In this document: piece by piece, positions 34,417-42,573 of the stretch
Numbering within the stretch: position 1 is the first letter of the stretch
How the letters are laid out: every line of letters begins with the position of its first letter
Assembly: GCA_027491785.1 (NCBI GenBank)
Contig: JAOZGJ010000012.1
Location: 1-47,862 of the forward strand
DNA length: 47,862 bases
Reading direction: 5' to 3'
Source: Thermoproteota archaeon
GTDB taxonomy: Archaea > Korarchaeota > Korarchaeia > Korarchaeales > Korarchaeaceae
Translations under genes and position numbers: made by a program
The notes under the pieces: generated by a model
Database searches by the model: none
What the model was told of the DNA's origin: nothing
Seen by the model: only the letters and a program-made list of their open reading frames with translations

Positions 34417-35427
34417 TTAATATCTTATCCTCGGATCCACGTATGCGTAAACTACATCAACGACTAGGCTGATCAGAGCGACAAACAGAGCGTAGAAGAC
34501 TATGGAACCCTGTATCGTAGTGAAATCTCTGTATGTAATCCTCTCAACTAGGAATGTACCCATACCAGGCCAAGAGAATGTTGTTTCTGTAAGAACGGCC
34601 CCAGCTAGCAAAAGAGCGAACTGAAGTCCCATCATGGTTAGTATTGGTATCAAAGCATTCTTCAGGGCATGCCTGAAGAGTATGACCCTCCCAGGTAATC
34701 CCCTAGCCCTGCACGCCCTTATGAAATCCTGACCGAGGACCTCCATTAGGCTGGATCTGACAAGCCTAGTATATATTCCCGATAGGACGAGCCCTAGTGT
34801 AAAGGAAGGTAAAGCTAGATGAGCTAGGGCATTTAGTAAGCTATCGAGCCTCAAGGTCAGTATCGAATCAACAACATAGAGCCCTGTTATTGAAGGAGGC
34901 TCCAGTCCGGGATCTATCCTACCTCCCACTGGGAATATCCTGAGCCATACCCCGAAAACAAGCTGAAGCATCATGCCCAACAGGGGAATGAAAAGGGAGT
35001 AAACAACTATGCTATAGATCCTCATGGAGGCATCGATCTTTCCTCCAGACCTAACACCTGCGATCATACCCGTCAACAATCCCAAGAGGACGCTGACTAG
35101 GAACCCTCCTATTGTTAGCTCTAAAGTAGCTGGGAAGTGGTCCATTATTTCCTGTATAACGAGCCTCTTACCCCATATCATAGACCTACCGAAGTCCCCT
35201 CTCATTAGATTCGCTAAGTAGTCAACATATTGCAGCCAGAGAGGTTTATCTAACCCAAGCTGGTGTTCTAATTGCTTTATGTACTTAGGAGAAGCCTTCA
35301 TACCGACCATGGCTATGACTGGGTTACCTGGAAGCACCCTCATCACTAAGAAGACGAGAGTAAGCAGAATGAGGATCATTGGTATAGTTAGGAGGATCCT
35401 AGTTATCACATAAGCTCTGAGGGACAT
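34417..35427 (-). CDS. peptide-type ABC importer permease DppB, 336 aa
   Basis: This is the second membrane subunit. The N-terminal RILLTIPMILILLTLVFLV helix with the following VLPGNP is typical of DppB, and LGLDKPLWLQYVDYL precedes the second helix. The EAA loop is ACRARGLPGRVILFRHALKNA near residue 235, and FSWPGMGTFLVERITYRD near residue 290 is also conserved. It follows the binding-protein gene after a C/T-rich spacer. Confidence 0.9.
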   Translation of the reverse strand: MSLRAYVITRILLTIPMILILLTLVFLVMRVLPGNPVIAMVGMKASPKYIKQLEHQLGLDKPLWLQYVDYLANLMRGDFGRSMIWGKRLVIQEIMDHFPATLELTIGGFLVSVLLGLLTGMIAGVRSGGKIDASMRIYSIVVYSLFIPLLGMMLQLVFGVWLRIFPVGGRIDPGLEPPSITGLYVVDSILTLRLDSLLNALAHLALPSFTLGLVLSGIYTRLVRSSLMEVLGQDFIRACRARGLPGRVILFRHALKNALIPILTMMGLQFALLLAGAVLTETTFSWPGMGTFLVERITYRDFTTIQGSIVFYALFVALISLVVDVVYAYVDPRIRY

Positions 35428-35450
35428 TGAGATTCACCTAGGGAAGGTAG

Positions 35451-35487
35451 AGAAAAATAAAAAGGAAAAAGGAAAGGGTGAGGGGGG
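35451..35487 (-). terminator. C/T-rich tract between the binding-protein gene and dppB
   Basis: The 61-base spacer on the minus strand is nearly all C and T, with runs of seven C and several T groups. As a partial terminator it would allow more binding protein than membrane subunits, as is usual for such importers. Confidence 0.4.
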
Positions 35488-35488
35488 G

Positions 35489-37153
35489 TCAGCCGCCGAT
35501 CTCTTTGTAGAGGAGGAAGTACCTGAGGAGCATTATTGGATCGAGAATTATCCCATGGACATTCTTCTTAGCAACCACGTAGAGCTTGCCTTGGAATATC
35601 GGTACTATGGGAGCATCATCGGCGAGAATCTGCTGAACCTGCTTGTAGAGCTGCACTCTCTTGTTATGATCAAAGGTTACCTGAGCCTGCTCCAGTAACT
35701 TATCCATCTGGGGATTACTGTAGGGCTCGCCGAGCCACCTATTTGAGCCTGTGTGTAGGAACGGATACAGATAGTCATCTGGATCTATGTAATCAGGATA
35801 CCAGCCATAGAGAGTTACGGGGAGTTGTCCTTTTCTAGTTAGCTCCAGATATGTACTCCACTCTGCACTCTTTATCGTTACCTCTACCATTCCAGTTTTC
35901 TCCCATGCCTCCTTTATGAGAGCAGCCACATCGGCTTCCGTATCACCATAGTGAGACGGTGTATACCAAAGTTCCACCTTAAGCTTGTGGTTCTCTGAAT
36001 ACCCAGCCTCACTAAGTAGCTTCTTTGCAAGCTCCAAGTTAGCTTCGCCATACTTCTCCTTGAACACATCTTCGTGGCTCCACATTCCCATGGGAACTAA
36101 GCTATAGAGAGGATCTACTGTACCTAAGAAGACCCTCTGAGCTATAGCATTCCTGTCTAAAGCTGCTGCTAAGGCCTGCCTAACTTTCTTGTTATCAAAG
36201 GGCTTTATCTTCGTGTTGAAGACTATGTACCTGATGAAGGATCCCTTGCCCTCTATTACCTGCAAGTTCGGGTTCTTTCTCAAGTCCTTTATATCCGTTG
36301 GGTTAAGCGTCCTCCAAGCCACATCTATCTCTCCACTCTCAAGAGCGAGCCTCAGTGTAGTAGCATCCTTGTAGAACTTTATTATTATCCTCTTGGTTTT
36401 CGGTTTCTCACCATAGTAGTACGGGTTCGTCTCCAGTATCAGGACCTGGTCTCTCACCCACTTAGTTATCTTGTAGGGACCAACGCTACCTGCAGTATTA
36501 TCTGAGGATATCTCATTGGGAGGATACTTGTTAGGTGGTATGGGGAAGTAAGTTGGAACAGCAAGAACAGCTGGATAGAAGGCTACAGGATTTTTCAGAG
36601 TTATCTTCAATGTATAATCATCTATAACCTCTGTCTTGTTCACGAAATCCAAGACGAACCAGGCAGGATCTCCCTTAATCCTAGCAACCCTATCTATAGC
36701 CCATTTCAGGTCTTTAGCTGTACAAGGTGTACCATCAGCGAACTTCAGATCCTTCCTCAGCTTCAATATATAGACCTTGCCGCCTTCCTCGACCTTGTAA
36801 TCCTCTATTATTCCCTTTATTAGCTCTGTAGTCCCTGGTTTATACTTGAAGGGACCTTCCCCTATGTTATTGAAGACTTCCCACGTATAGAAATCATAGG
36901 CATTAGCAGGATCTAAATCTGAAACTTTATCAGTGACTCCTATCGTTATGGTATCCGCGTACTTCTTCGCAGGGGTGGTTTGAGTTGTAGTTGCGGGAGG
37001 AGGTGCTCCAGCAGTTTTAGTAACGGTAACCGTACTAGTGGATGTCTTAGTTACAGTGACTGTTTTCGTTCCGCCAGGGATAGCGGCAAGATATCCGATT
37101 ATTAACCCGATTATAAGTAGAACTATTACTATTACCCAGTCTTTTCCGGTCAT
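35489..37153 (-). CDS. peptide-type ABC importer substrate-binding protein (SBP family 5), 554 aa
   Basis: This is the external receptor of the importer. An N-terminal membrane helix (about residues 6-27) is followed by a Thr/Ser/Pro-rich linker (about 30-65), typical of archaeal membrane-anchored, glycosylated binding proteins. The family 5 body starts near residue 70 (DTITIGVTDKVSDLDPANAYD) and includes LRKDLKFADGTPCTAKDLKWA near 132 and DNKKVRQALAAALDRNAIA near 322. The substrate may be peptides, sugars or nickel chelates. It leads the operon; GGGGTG lies eight bases before the ATG. Confidence 0.88.
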   Translation of the reverse strand: MTGKDWVIVIVLLIIGLIIGYLAAIPGGTKTVTVTKTSTSTVTVTKTAGAPPPATTTQTTPAKKYADTITIGVTDKVSDLDPANAYDFYTWEVFNNIGEGPFKYKPGTTELIKGIIEDYKVEEGGKVYILKLRKDLKFADGTPCTAKDLKWAIDRVARIKGDPAWFVLDFVNKTEVIDDYTLKITLKNPVAFYPAVLAVPTYFPIPPNKYPPNEISSDNTAGSVGPYKITKWVRDQVLILETNPYYYGEKPKTKRIIIKFYKDATTLRLALESGEIDVAWRTLNPTDIKDLRKNPNLQVIEGKGSFIRYIVFNTKIKPFDNKKVRQALAAALDRNAIAQRVFLGTVDPLYSLVPMGMWSHEDVFKEKYGEANLELAKKLLSEAGYSENHKLKVELWYTPSHYGDTEADVAALIKEAWEKTGMVEVTIKSAEWSTYLELTRKGQLPVTLYGWYPDYIDPDDYLYPFLHTGSNRWLGEPYSNPQMDKLLEQAQVTFDHNKRVQLYKQVQQILADDAPIVPIFQGKLYVVAKKNVHGIILDPIMLLRYFLLYKEIGG

Positions 37154-37190
37154 ATGGACACCCCTTAGGGCAAAAGTTATTCCTACAGTG

Positions 37191-37203
37191 TATAATATAA
37201 AAA
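37191..37203 (-). promoter_or_regulatory. TATA element of the importer operon
   Basis: TTTTTATATTATA on the minus strand lies 38-50 bases before the binding-protein ATG. It predicts an mRNA with a short leader that includes the GGGGTG ribosome site. Confidence 0.5.
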
Positions 37204-37237
37204 TGACGTTTAAAGGATAGGTTCGATCCTCGCAATG

Positions 37238-37360
37238 CTAGTTTTCATTAACATCTCTAGCTTCTTTCCAATTAATCTTTGATTTACCTACCTTCAACAG
37301 ATCCTCCGACATAAGGCTTATTCTCCCCCAATTCACTAATTTCTCCCTGATGATTTGATC
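37238..37360 (-). pseudogene. orphan C-terminal protein fragment, possibly HEPN-like
   Basis: Forty sense codons without a usable full gene end at a TAG (37238-37240). The reading contains REKLVNWGRISLMSEDLLK and INWKEARDVNEN. The pattern of a hydrophobic helix followed by xxWKEARD resembles the region before the RNxxVH motif of DUF86/HEPN proteins, but it stops there. A remnant of another toxin-antitoxin module is likely. The rest of 37361-37558 shows no gene. Confidence 0.35.
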
Positions 37361-37558
37361 TTAGAGGCTATAGCGATAGAATCAAAAGAGGTAGTCTTGA
37401 GAATTAAATTATTGCCCTAAATTCGTCGTATTAGAAAGAACTAACCGCCTAGACAGTACCACTACGAATACTTTCCCCTCTTTCTTTTTCTTCCCTTCCC
37501 TTCATATATGAACTTTAACGACGCCTTTTCGATCCGATCTGACTGGCTATTCATGATA

Positions 37559-37999
37559 TTAGTTGCTAGACTCTAGATATAACCTAACATATCGAATGAA
37601 CTCCTCTAGATCATCCAATCTCCCCTTAAGAAAGCCATACAGCTTATTCAAGTCCGCCTCACCATATTGATGTACTAGTATGTTTCTAAAGCCTGCCATA
37701 GGAGCAATCTTCTCGGAAAATTCTCTTGGAAGAACTTCAAGTTCTCCTAACTTTAGAAAGATCTCTCTATAGGTTTCAGGCATTTTAGCTCCCTCCTGAG
37801 AGAGTACCATCTCCCCTATGTCTATAGCTGCCTCTATCGCTATCTCGAAGTTCCTCTTGATAGCGCTTCTCAGCTCGTAGTTTGATTCTAAATCAGTTAA
37901 ACTGACATTCTCCTTACTCTTGAGATATAATAGCGCCCTCTCAAGATACCTCAATCTATCAGAAATCTTCTCCTTGAAGAACAAGTTATCATCCCACAC
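37559..37999 (-). CDS. HepT-like HEPN (DUF86) RNase, 146 aa
   Basis: This HEPN protein carries the full catalytic motif Rx4HxY as RNILVHQYGE near residue 108, preceded by MAGF. The N-terminal helices (ISDRLRYLERALLYLK) and FEIAIEAAIDIGEMVLS near residue 54 match the DUF86/HepT family. HepT is the RNase toxin of MntA/HepT modules. No intact MntA gene adjoins it: the frame overlapping its GTG start by 11 bases is only 35 codons long and lacks the nucleotidyltransferase motif. Confidence 0.83.
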   Translation of the reverse strand: MWDDNLFFKEKISDRLRYLERALLYLKSKENVSLTDLESNYELRSAIKRNFEIAIEAAIDIGEMVLSQEGAKMPETYREIFLKLGELEVLPREFSEKIAPMAGFRNILVHQYGEADLNKLYGFLKGRLDDLEEFIRYVRLYLESSN

Positions 38000-38096
38000 C
38001 CGACCGTTGTATCACTATCTCAGCCCTTCTAGGATCATAATATCTCCTGTCCAGATAGGTCCTCATGATTCGATAGATGAACTTCGCTCCTCCCAT
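37989..38096 (-). CDS. short frame overlapping hepT, possible antitoxin remnant, 35 aa
   Basis: The reading MGGAKFIYRIMRTYLDRRYY ... RRAEIVIQRSGVG ends within the hepT start, the position where an antitoxin gene normally ends. It is strongly basic and has no recognised motif. The same frame is open upstream to about 38165 without an obvious better start. It may be the C-terminal remnant of a lost partner or a small unknown partner. Confidence 0.3.
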   Translation of the reverse strand: MGGAKFIYRIMRTYLDRRYYDPRRAEIVIQRSGVG

Positions 38097-38143
38097 ATTA
38101 GCGGATATCGACTCCGACGGGAGAGCTGAGATTATCTTGGCAG

Positions 38144-38350
38144 GTGGCCACCATATTTACTCGCTTGATAGCTCAGGTAAGATCAAGTGATCGGTTGATA
38201 TGGACAGGCGCGCGAGAGAATATTCCTATTTATTCTGTGTTACTCGTATTATTGACTCTCCTAGCCGCTGTCATCATTGTATTCAATCCCACGAGATTTA
38301 TAAGCTGGACGCGTTCTTCTAAGAAATGTTTTAAGGTAAGACAGGATTAA
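38144..38350 (+). CDS. possible small single-pass membrane protein, 68 aa
   Basis: From a GTG, the frame contains one strong membrane helix (SVLLVLLTLLAAVIIVFNP, about residues 31-49) followed by a basic tail. No clear ribosome site or promoter supports the start, and no family is recognised. It is kept only because the helix and the flanking charges look protein-like. Confidence 0.25.
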   Translation: MATIFTRLIAQVRSSDRLIWTGARENIPIYSVLLVLLTLLAAVIIVFNPTRFISWTRSSKKCFKVRQD

Positions 38351-38445
38351 AACCTGATTGATGCTCGCGTCAGGATCGTTGGGTGATATGGTACACCAAT
38401 AGAACAATTGAAACATTTATCTAATGAGAGTTCCCCATTATTACT

Positions 38446-39204
38446 ATGAAGTATGCTGCCTCTACCTTCTACTATCATATCGAAGGCCTCGCTGATTATT
38501 TTAACCTATTCATCGACAAGTTGTTCAACAAGCTCTCGCTTAATGGAACCGCTATAACTGACAAGATATTAGAGGGAGATCTAGTGAGAGTATCAGTCAA
38601 GTACAAGGACGAAAGGGGGAAGTTAGCGGCTTCAACTGTGGAAGATGATATTAAGGTGCTTTATGAGGTGGAGAGCGGTGGTATATTGAGGAAGGGAGTC
38701 CTAGGTGCCCTCATGGGAGGAGGCCTAGCGGGCTTAGCGAGCAGCCTCTTAGCTGGGGATGTGGACAGCATTAAAAGCGCTTTGGCTGGCGCGGTTGTTG
38801 GAGGAGCATATGGAATGCTGGATGGCTTCAATACAGCTATGGATGAGGCTACAGAGTTCTCCCGGCTCCTAGCTGGGTGTATCAGAGATGTCGAGCATGA
38901 GCTCCTCGATATAAGGAGGAAAGAGGAGGAGAGGAGAAGGGAGGAAGAGTTAGAGAAGGAGTCCATAGAGGAAGAGCTGGAAAATGTCTACGCAGACATG
39001 GTATCGATGGGAGACGAGATAGCTCTCCTAGAGGCCGAGGGTAGAGACGTTTCCAAGGCCAAAGCTAGGTATAATATTGCTTTAAGGAACTTAGAAGATG
39101 CCAAGGAGGCTTTAAGGAGGGGAGATAACCTTGTCGCCAAGGCAAAGATTAGATCAGCATCAAGGATGATTGAGCTAGCTAGAGAGGAACTTAGAGCGCT
39201 TTAA
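38446..39204 (+). CDS. hypothetical protein with glycine-rich core and C-terminal coiled coil, 252 aa
   Basis: The first 75 residues form a small alpha/beta region. Next is a glycine/alanine-rich, weakly hydrophobic stretch with GxxxG spacing (about 84-125: LGALMGGGLAGLASS, then AGAVVGGAYGML), as in glycine-zipper membrane-inserting segments. From about residue 140 a long charged coiled coil follows (RRKEEERRREEELEKE onward) to the end. The family is unknown. A TATA-like CATTTATC at about 38412-38420 is 26-34 bases before the ATG, suggesting a leaderless mRNA. Confidence 0.6.
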   Translation: MKYAASTFYYHIEGLADYFNLFIDKLFNKLSLNGTAITDKILEGDLVRVSVKYKDERGKLAASTVEDDIKVLYEVESGGILRKGVLGALMGGGLAGLASSLLAGDVDSIKSALAGAVVGGAYGMLDGFNTAMDEATEFSRLLAGCIRDVEHELLDIRRKEEERRREEELEKESIEEELENVYADMVSMGDEIALLEAEGRDVSKAKARYNIALRNLEDAKEALRRGDNLVAKAKIRSASRMIELAREELRAL

Positions 39205-39325
39205 TGCTGATCTAGAGGTGTCTGCATCGCATCTCCAAAGAATTGGCATATCTAATCTCACTACACTACAGATGAAAGGGAGGAAGGACGTGGAGTGAAA
39301 TAGATAGTAGTTCAGAGCAAAAATA

Positions 39326-39340
39326 GCTTAGCTTGGCTTC
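39326..39340. repeat. GCTTA-GCTTG-GCTTC pentamer tract
   Basis: Three five-base units lie in the spacer between the coiled-coil gene and aconitase, of the same type as at 18536-18565. Confidence 0.5.
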
Positions 39341-39358
39341 TTAATTGAGCTATTAATG

Positions 39359-39391
39359 AGGGATGGAAAGAAAGGAGAAAGGGAAGTTTCC
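39359..39391 (-). terminator. pyrimidine-rich tract downstream of aconitase
   Basis: The minus strand is C/T-rich about 90-120 bases after the aconitase stop, similar to tracts that follow other operons here. Confidence 0.3.
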
Positions 39392-39479
39392 AAAAAATCT
39401 GATCGTCTCTTTTACCTGTCAAGTAGAAATAGAATAGTGTTAGATTGGGATATGATTGGAAGATTAGGGAGGAAAAGGA

Positions 39480-42197
39480 TCATCTCCCCAGCATCTTCCT
39501 CAGAACGTACTGGAGTATCCCTCCATGCCTGTAGTATTCCACCTCCTCGTGGGTGTCGAGCCTGGTCCTCACCTTGAACTCGATCGCTCTTCCATCGGGC
39601 TTTGTAGCCCTAACGGTTAGTACCTTACCCGGCTCCAGTCCCTCCTCTATTCCTATGATGTCAAATACCTCATCCCCCCTCAGACCGAGGCTGCGCCAGC
39701 TCTCGCCCTCCATGAACTGAAGGGGCAGTACCCCCATTCCAACGAGGTTGCTCCTATGTATCCTCTCGAAACTCTCAGCTATCACGGCCCTGACACCGAG
39801 AAGGGCAGTGCATTTCGCAGCCCAGTCCCTGCTGCTCCCTGTCCCATACTGCTTACCAGCAAGCACTACTAGGGGAATTCCCTTCTCCTTGTACCTCATT
39901 GCGGCATCGTATATCCACATTTTCTCTCCAGTAGGCCAGTAAACGGTCTTACCACCCTCCTCGTCCACTAGCAGGTTCCTTATCCTCACGTTGCTGAAGC
40001 AGCCGCGGTTCATCACCTCATGATTCCCCCTCCTACTGCCGAACGTGTTGAACTCCTCTAACTTAACACCGTGCCGGATCAGGTACTCTCCGGCAGGGCT
40101 GTCTGAAGGTATGGCTCCAGCAGGGCTTATATGATCTGTGGTTATCCTGTCGCCGAAGAGAGCCAGTACTCTAGCACCCCTTATGTCCCTAGGATTGGGA
40201 ACCTCGGGTGTCATGCCCTCGAAGAACGGGGGCTTCTTTATGTATGTGCTGTCGGGATCCCAAGAGTAGAGATCACCGCTCGGGGCGTGGAGGGACTCCC
40301 ACCTCTCATCACCCTTAAAAACGTCCTTGTACTTCTCTTTGAAGAGATCTGGATTTAGAGCGTGCTTAACAGCCTCCCTCAGTTCCTCTTGCGTGGGCCA
40401 TATGTCCCTCAGGTAAACTGGCTCGCCATTCGGATCGTAGGCCAGGGGTTCGCTCGTCAGGTCCACGTCTATCCTGCCAGCTATGGCATAGGCCACCACC
40501 AAAGGCGGGCTCGCTAGGAAGTTACCCCTAGAGAGTGGATGTATCCTCCCGCTGAAGTTCCTGTTACCACTCAACACGGAGACGACGTAGATATCGTGCT
40601 TCCTTATCGCCTCCTCAACAGCCGGTCTCAGGGGACCGCTATTGCCTATGCAAGTTGTACATCCGTAGCCGACGACGTGAAACCTGAGCGCCTCCAAGTA
40701 GGGAAGGAGACCTGCCTGCCTCAAATAATCTGTAACTACCCTGCTTCCAGGTGCGAGGCTGGTCTTCACCCAAGGTTTGGTTCTAAGCCCCCTCTCCACG
40801 GCTTTTTTAGCCAATAGACCAGCTCCGAGCATTACGGTAGGGTTACTCGTATTGGTGCAACTAGTTATGGCGGCTATTATCACGCTGCCATGCCTGAGCA
40901 AGACCTCCTCGTCATCTAGGGTGATGGGAACGCCTTCCCCTTCCTCTCCGGTTCGCCCAAGGGCGTCTAGATAGGACTTCAAGATCTCTGAAAGTTTCCT
41001 CTTGGATTCCCTCAGCGGTATCCTGTCCTCAGGGTGGCTAGGGCCGGAGATGCTGGGCTCGACCTTGCCCATGTCCACCTCGACCACATCCGTGTAGGCT
41101 GGATCGGGTTCATCGGCCTTTCTGAAAAGCATATTGGTCTTCGTATACTTCTCAACGAGTTTCACGTGATTCGGATCCCTTCCTGTCCTTAGCAGGAAGT
41201 CTAGGGTTGCATCGTCGACCGGGAAGAACCCCATCGTGGCACCGTACTCCGGACTCATGTTAGCCAAGGTCGCCCTGTCCGGGACGCTCAGCTTCTCGAC
41301 GCCCGGGCCAAAGTACTCGACGAATTTCCCCACAACGCCCTTCTTCCTAAGTATTTCAGTTACTGTGAGCACCAAGTCCGTGGGAGTAGCCCCCTCGGGA
41401 AGCTCGCCCACTAGTTTGACTCCTATAACCTCTGGAAGAACCATAAAGTAGGGCTGGCCGAGCATAGCAGCCTCGGCCTCTATTCCTCCTACTCCCCAGC
41501 CCATAACCCCCAATCCATTGATCATGGTGGTGTGACTGTCTGTGCCAAGCACACTGTCTGGGAAGAGAGTGAGTTCACCGTTTATCTCCCTGAGCTGAAC
41601 TACCTTCGCTAGATACTCGAGGTTCACCTGATGGATTATGCCCCTGCCGGGGGGCACGACCCTGAAGTTGGAAAATGACTTCTGGGCCCACTTCAGGAGG
41701 TTATATCTCTCCTTATTCCTCCTGAACTCCAGTTCCATGTTCTTGGCCAGTGCGTAGAGGGCGCCGAAGAAGTCAACTTGAACGCTGTGGTCTATTATCA
41801 GATCAGCTGGTATGAGGGGATTTACCTTATTCGGATCCCCGCCCAGCTCCCTCATCGCATCCCTCATGGCTGCAAGGTCAACGACCGCGGGCACTCCTGT
41901 GAAATCCTGCATAACAATCCTAGCGGGCATGAATGGAATCTCAGTTCTTCCTTGCTTCTCCTCCCACAAGGCAACCTTCTCAACATCTTCCTTTCTGACG
42001 ACATGGCCATCATAATTCCTCAATACATTCTCCAGCAGTATCCTTATACTGTAGGGAAGTCTGCTAACCCTGATCAATCCTTCTTCCTCTAAATATCTGA
42101 GATTCCAGAATTTAGCCCTCCCAGACTGAGTATCTATGTAATCGACAAGATCAGAAGGGTTAATGTCTACCAAGTCGGTCACCTCTAGAGACGACAC
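39480..42197 (-). CDS. acnA: aconitate hydratase AcnA type, 905 aa
   Basis: This enzyme interconverts citrate and isocitrate with a [4Fe-4S] cluster. Cys447 in ITSCTNTSNPTV and Cys513/Cys516 in YGCTTCIGNSGP are the cluster ligands. DSHTTMINGLGVMGWGVGGIEAEA near residue 211 and the C-terminal swivel domain with TFGSRRGNHEVM near 695 and YGTGSSRDWAAKG-like GTGSSRDWAAK near 773 are complete. Length is normal for the AcnA/IRP1 branch. The start is GTG; a TATA-like ATTATTTTTTAG at about 42208-42222 suggests a leaderless mRNA. No other citrate-cycle gene is nearby. Confidence 0.93.
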   Translation of the reverse strand: MSSLEVTDLVDINPSDLVDYIDTQSGRAKFWNLRYLEEEGLIRVSRLPYSIRILLENVLRNYDGHVVRKEDVEKVALWEEKQGRTEIPFMPARIVMQDFTGVPAVVDLAAMRDAMRELGGDPNKVNPLIPADLIIDHSVQVDFFGALYALAKNMELEFRRNKERYNLLKWAQKSFSNFRVVPPGRGIIHQVNLEYLAKVVQLREINGELTLFPDSVLGTDSHTTMINGLGVMGWGVGGIEAEAAMLGQPYFMVLPEVIGVKLVGELPEGATPTDLVLTVTEILRKKGVVGKFVEYFGPGVEKLSVPDRATLANMSPEYGATMGFFPVDDATLDFLLRTGRDPNHVKLVEKYTKTNMLFRKADEPDPAYTDVVEVDMGKVEPSISGPSHPEDRIPLRESKRKLSEILKSYLDALGRTGEEGEGVPITLDDEEVLLRHGSVIIAAITSCTNTSNPTVMLGAGLLAKKAVERGLRTKPWVKTSLAPGSRVVTDYLRQAGLLPYLEALRFHVVGYGCTTCIGNSGPLRPAVEEAIRKHDIYVVSVLSGNRNFSGRIHPLSRGNFLASPPLVVAYAIAGRIDVDLTSEPLAYDPNGEPVYLRDIWPTQEELREAVKHALNPDLFKEKYKDVFKGDERWESLHAPSGDLYSWDPDSTYIKKPPFFEGMTPEVPNPRDIRGARVLALFGDRITTDHISPAGAIPSDSPAGEYLIRHGVKLEEFNTFGSRRGNHEVMNRGCFSNVRIRNLLVDEEGGKTVYWPTGEKMWIYDAAMRYKEKGIPLVVLAGKQYGTGSSRDWAAKCTALLGVRAVIAESFERIHRSNLVGMGVLPLQFMEGESWRSLGLRGDEVFDIIGIEEGLEPGKVLTVRATKPDGRAIEFKVRTRLDTHEEVEYYRHGGILQYVLRKMLGR

Positions 42198-42206
42198 CGC
42201 ATCCCT

Positions 42207-42222
42207 AACTAAAAAATAATGA
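42207..42222 (-). promoter_or_regulatory. probable TATA element of acnA
   Basis: A minus-strand T/A-rich box lies about 10-25 bases before the GTG at 42197. The rest of the 376-base spacer to 42573 holds a pentamer tract (GAAAT then AGAAT x3, 42375-42394), a short frame starting MIRTDLSDEEVKHSYNG near 42298, and the operator of Arch_ATPase 2. Confidence 0.4.
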
Positions 42223-42541
42223 GTTGATAGCCACCTGGGGAATCTTGGAGAAGAGATTACCGAACGTTAGATATTTTCGATTTGAAGCTAATATTATGAT
42301 CAGAACTGATCTCAGCGATGAGGAGGTTAAACACAGCTATAATGGGTGAGTATTAGGCATGATGGAATGCTATTGAAATAGAATAGAATAGAATCTTTTG
42401 ACCAGAGATGCCTCGCTTGACTGCTTTTCCTGGCTTTGTTTAATGATCAGCCACGCATTTGGTAGTAAGAGAAGCTCCTAATCCTTATTGGGATTACCTC
42501 AGCCCTCAACACACATGCATCGGCGTGCTTCTTCAAAGTAA

Positions 42542-42566
42542 ACTTTAAAGTATTATACTTTAAAGT
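42542..42566 (+). promoter_or_regulatory. twin palindromic operator before Arch_ATPase 2
   Basis: The palindrome ACTTTAAAGT occurs at 42542-42551 and 42557-42566, centres 15 bases apart, and ends seven bases before the ATG. A weaker third copy (TCTTCAAAGT) is at 42530-42539. Shape and spacing equal those before Arch_ATPase 1 although the central bases differ (TTAA against CTAG). The AT-rich palindromes probably overlap the TATA box. Confidence 0.8.
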
Positions 42567-42573
42567 TTATACT

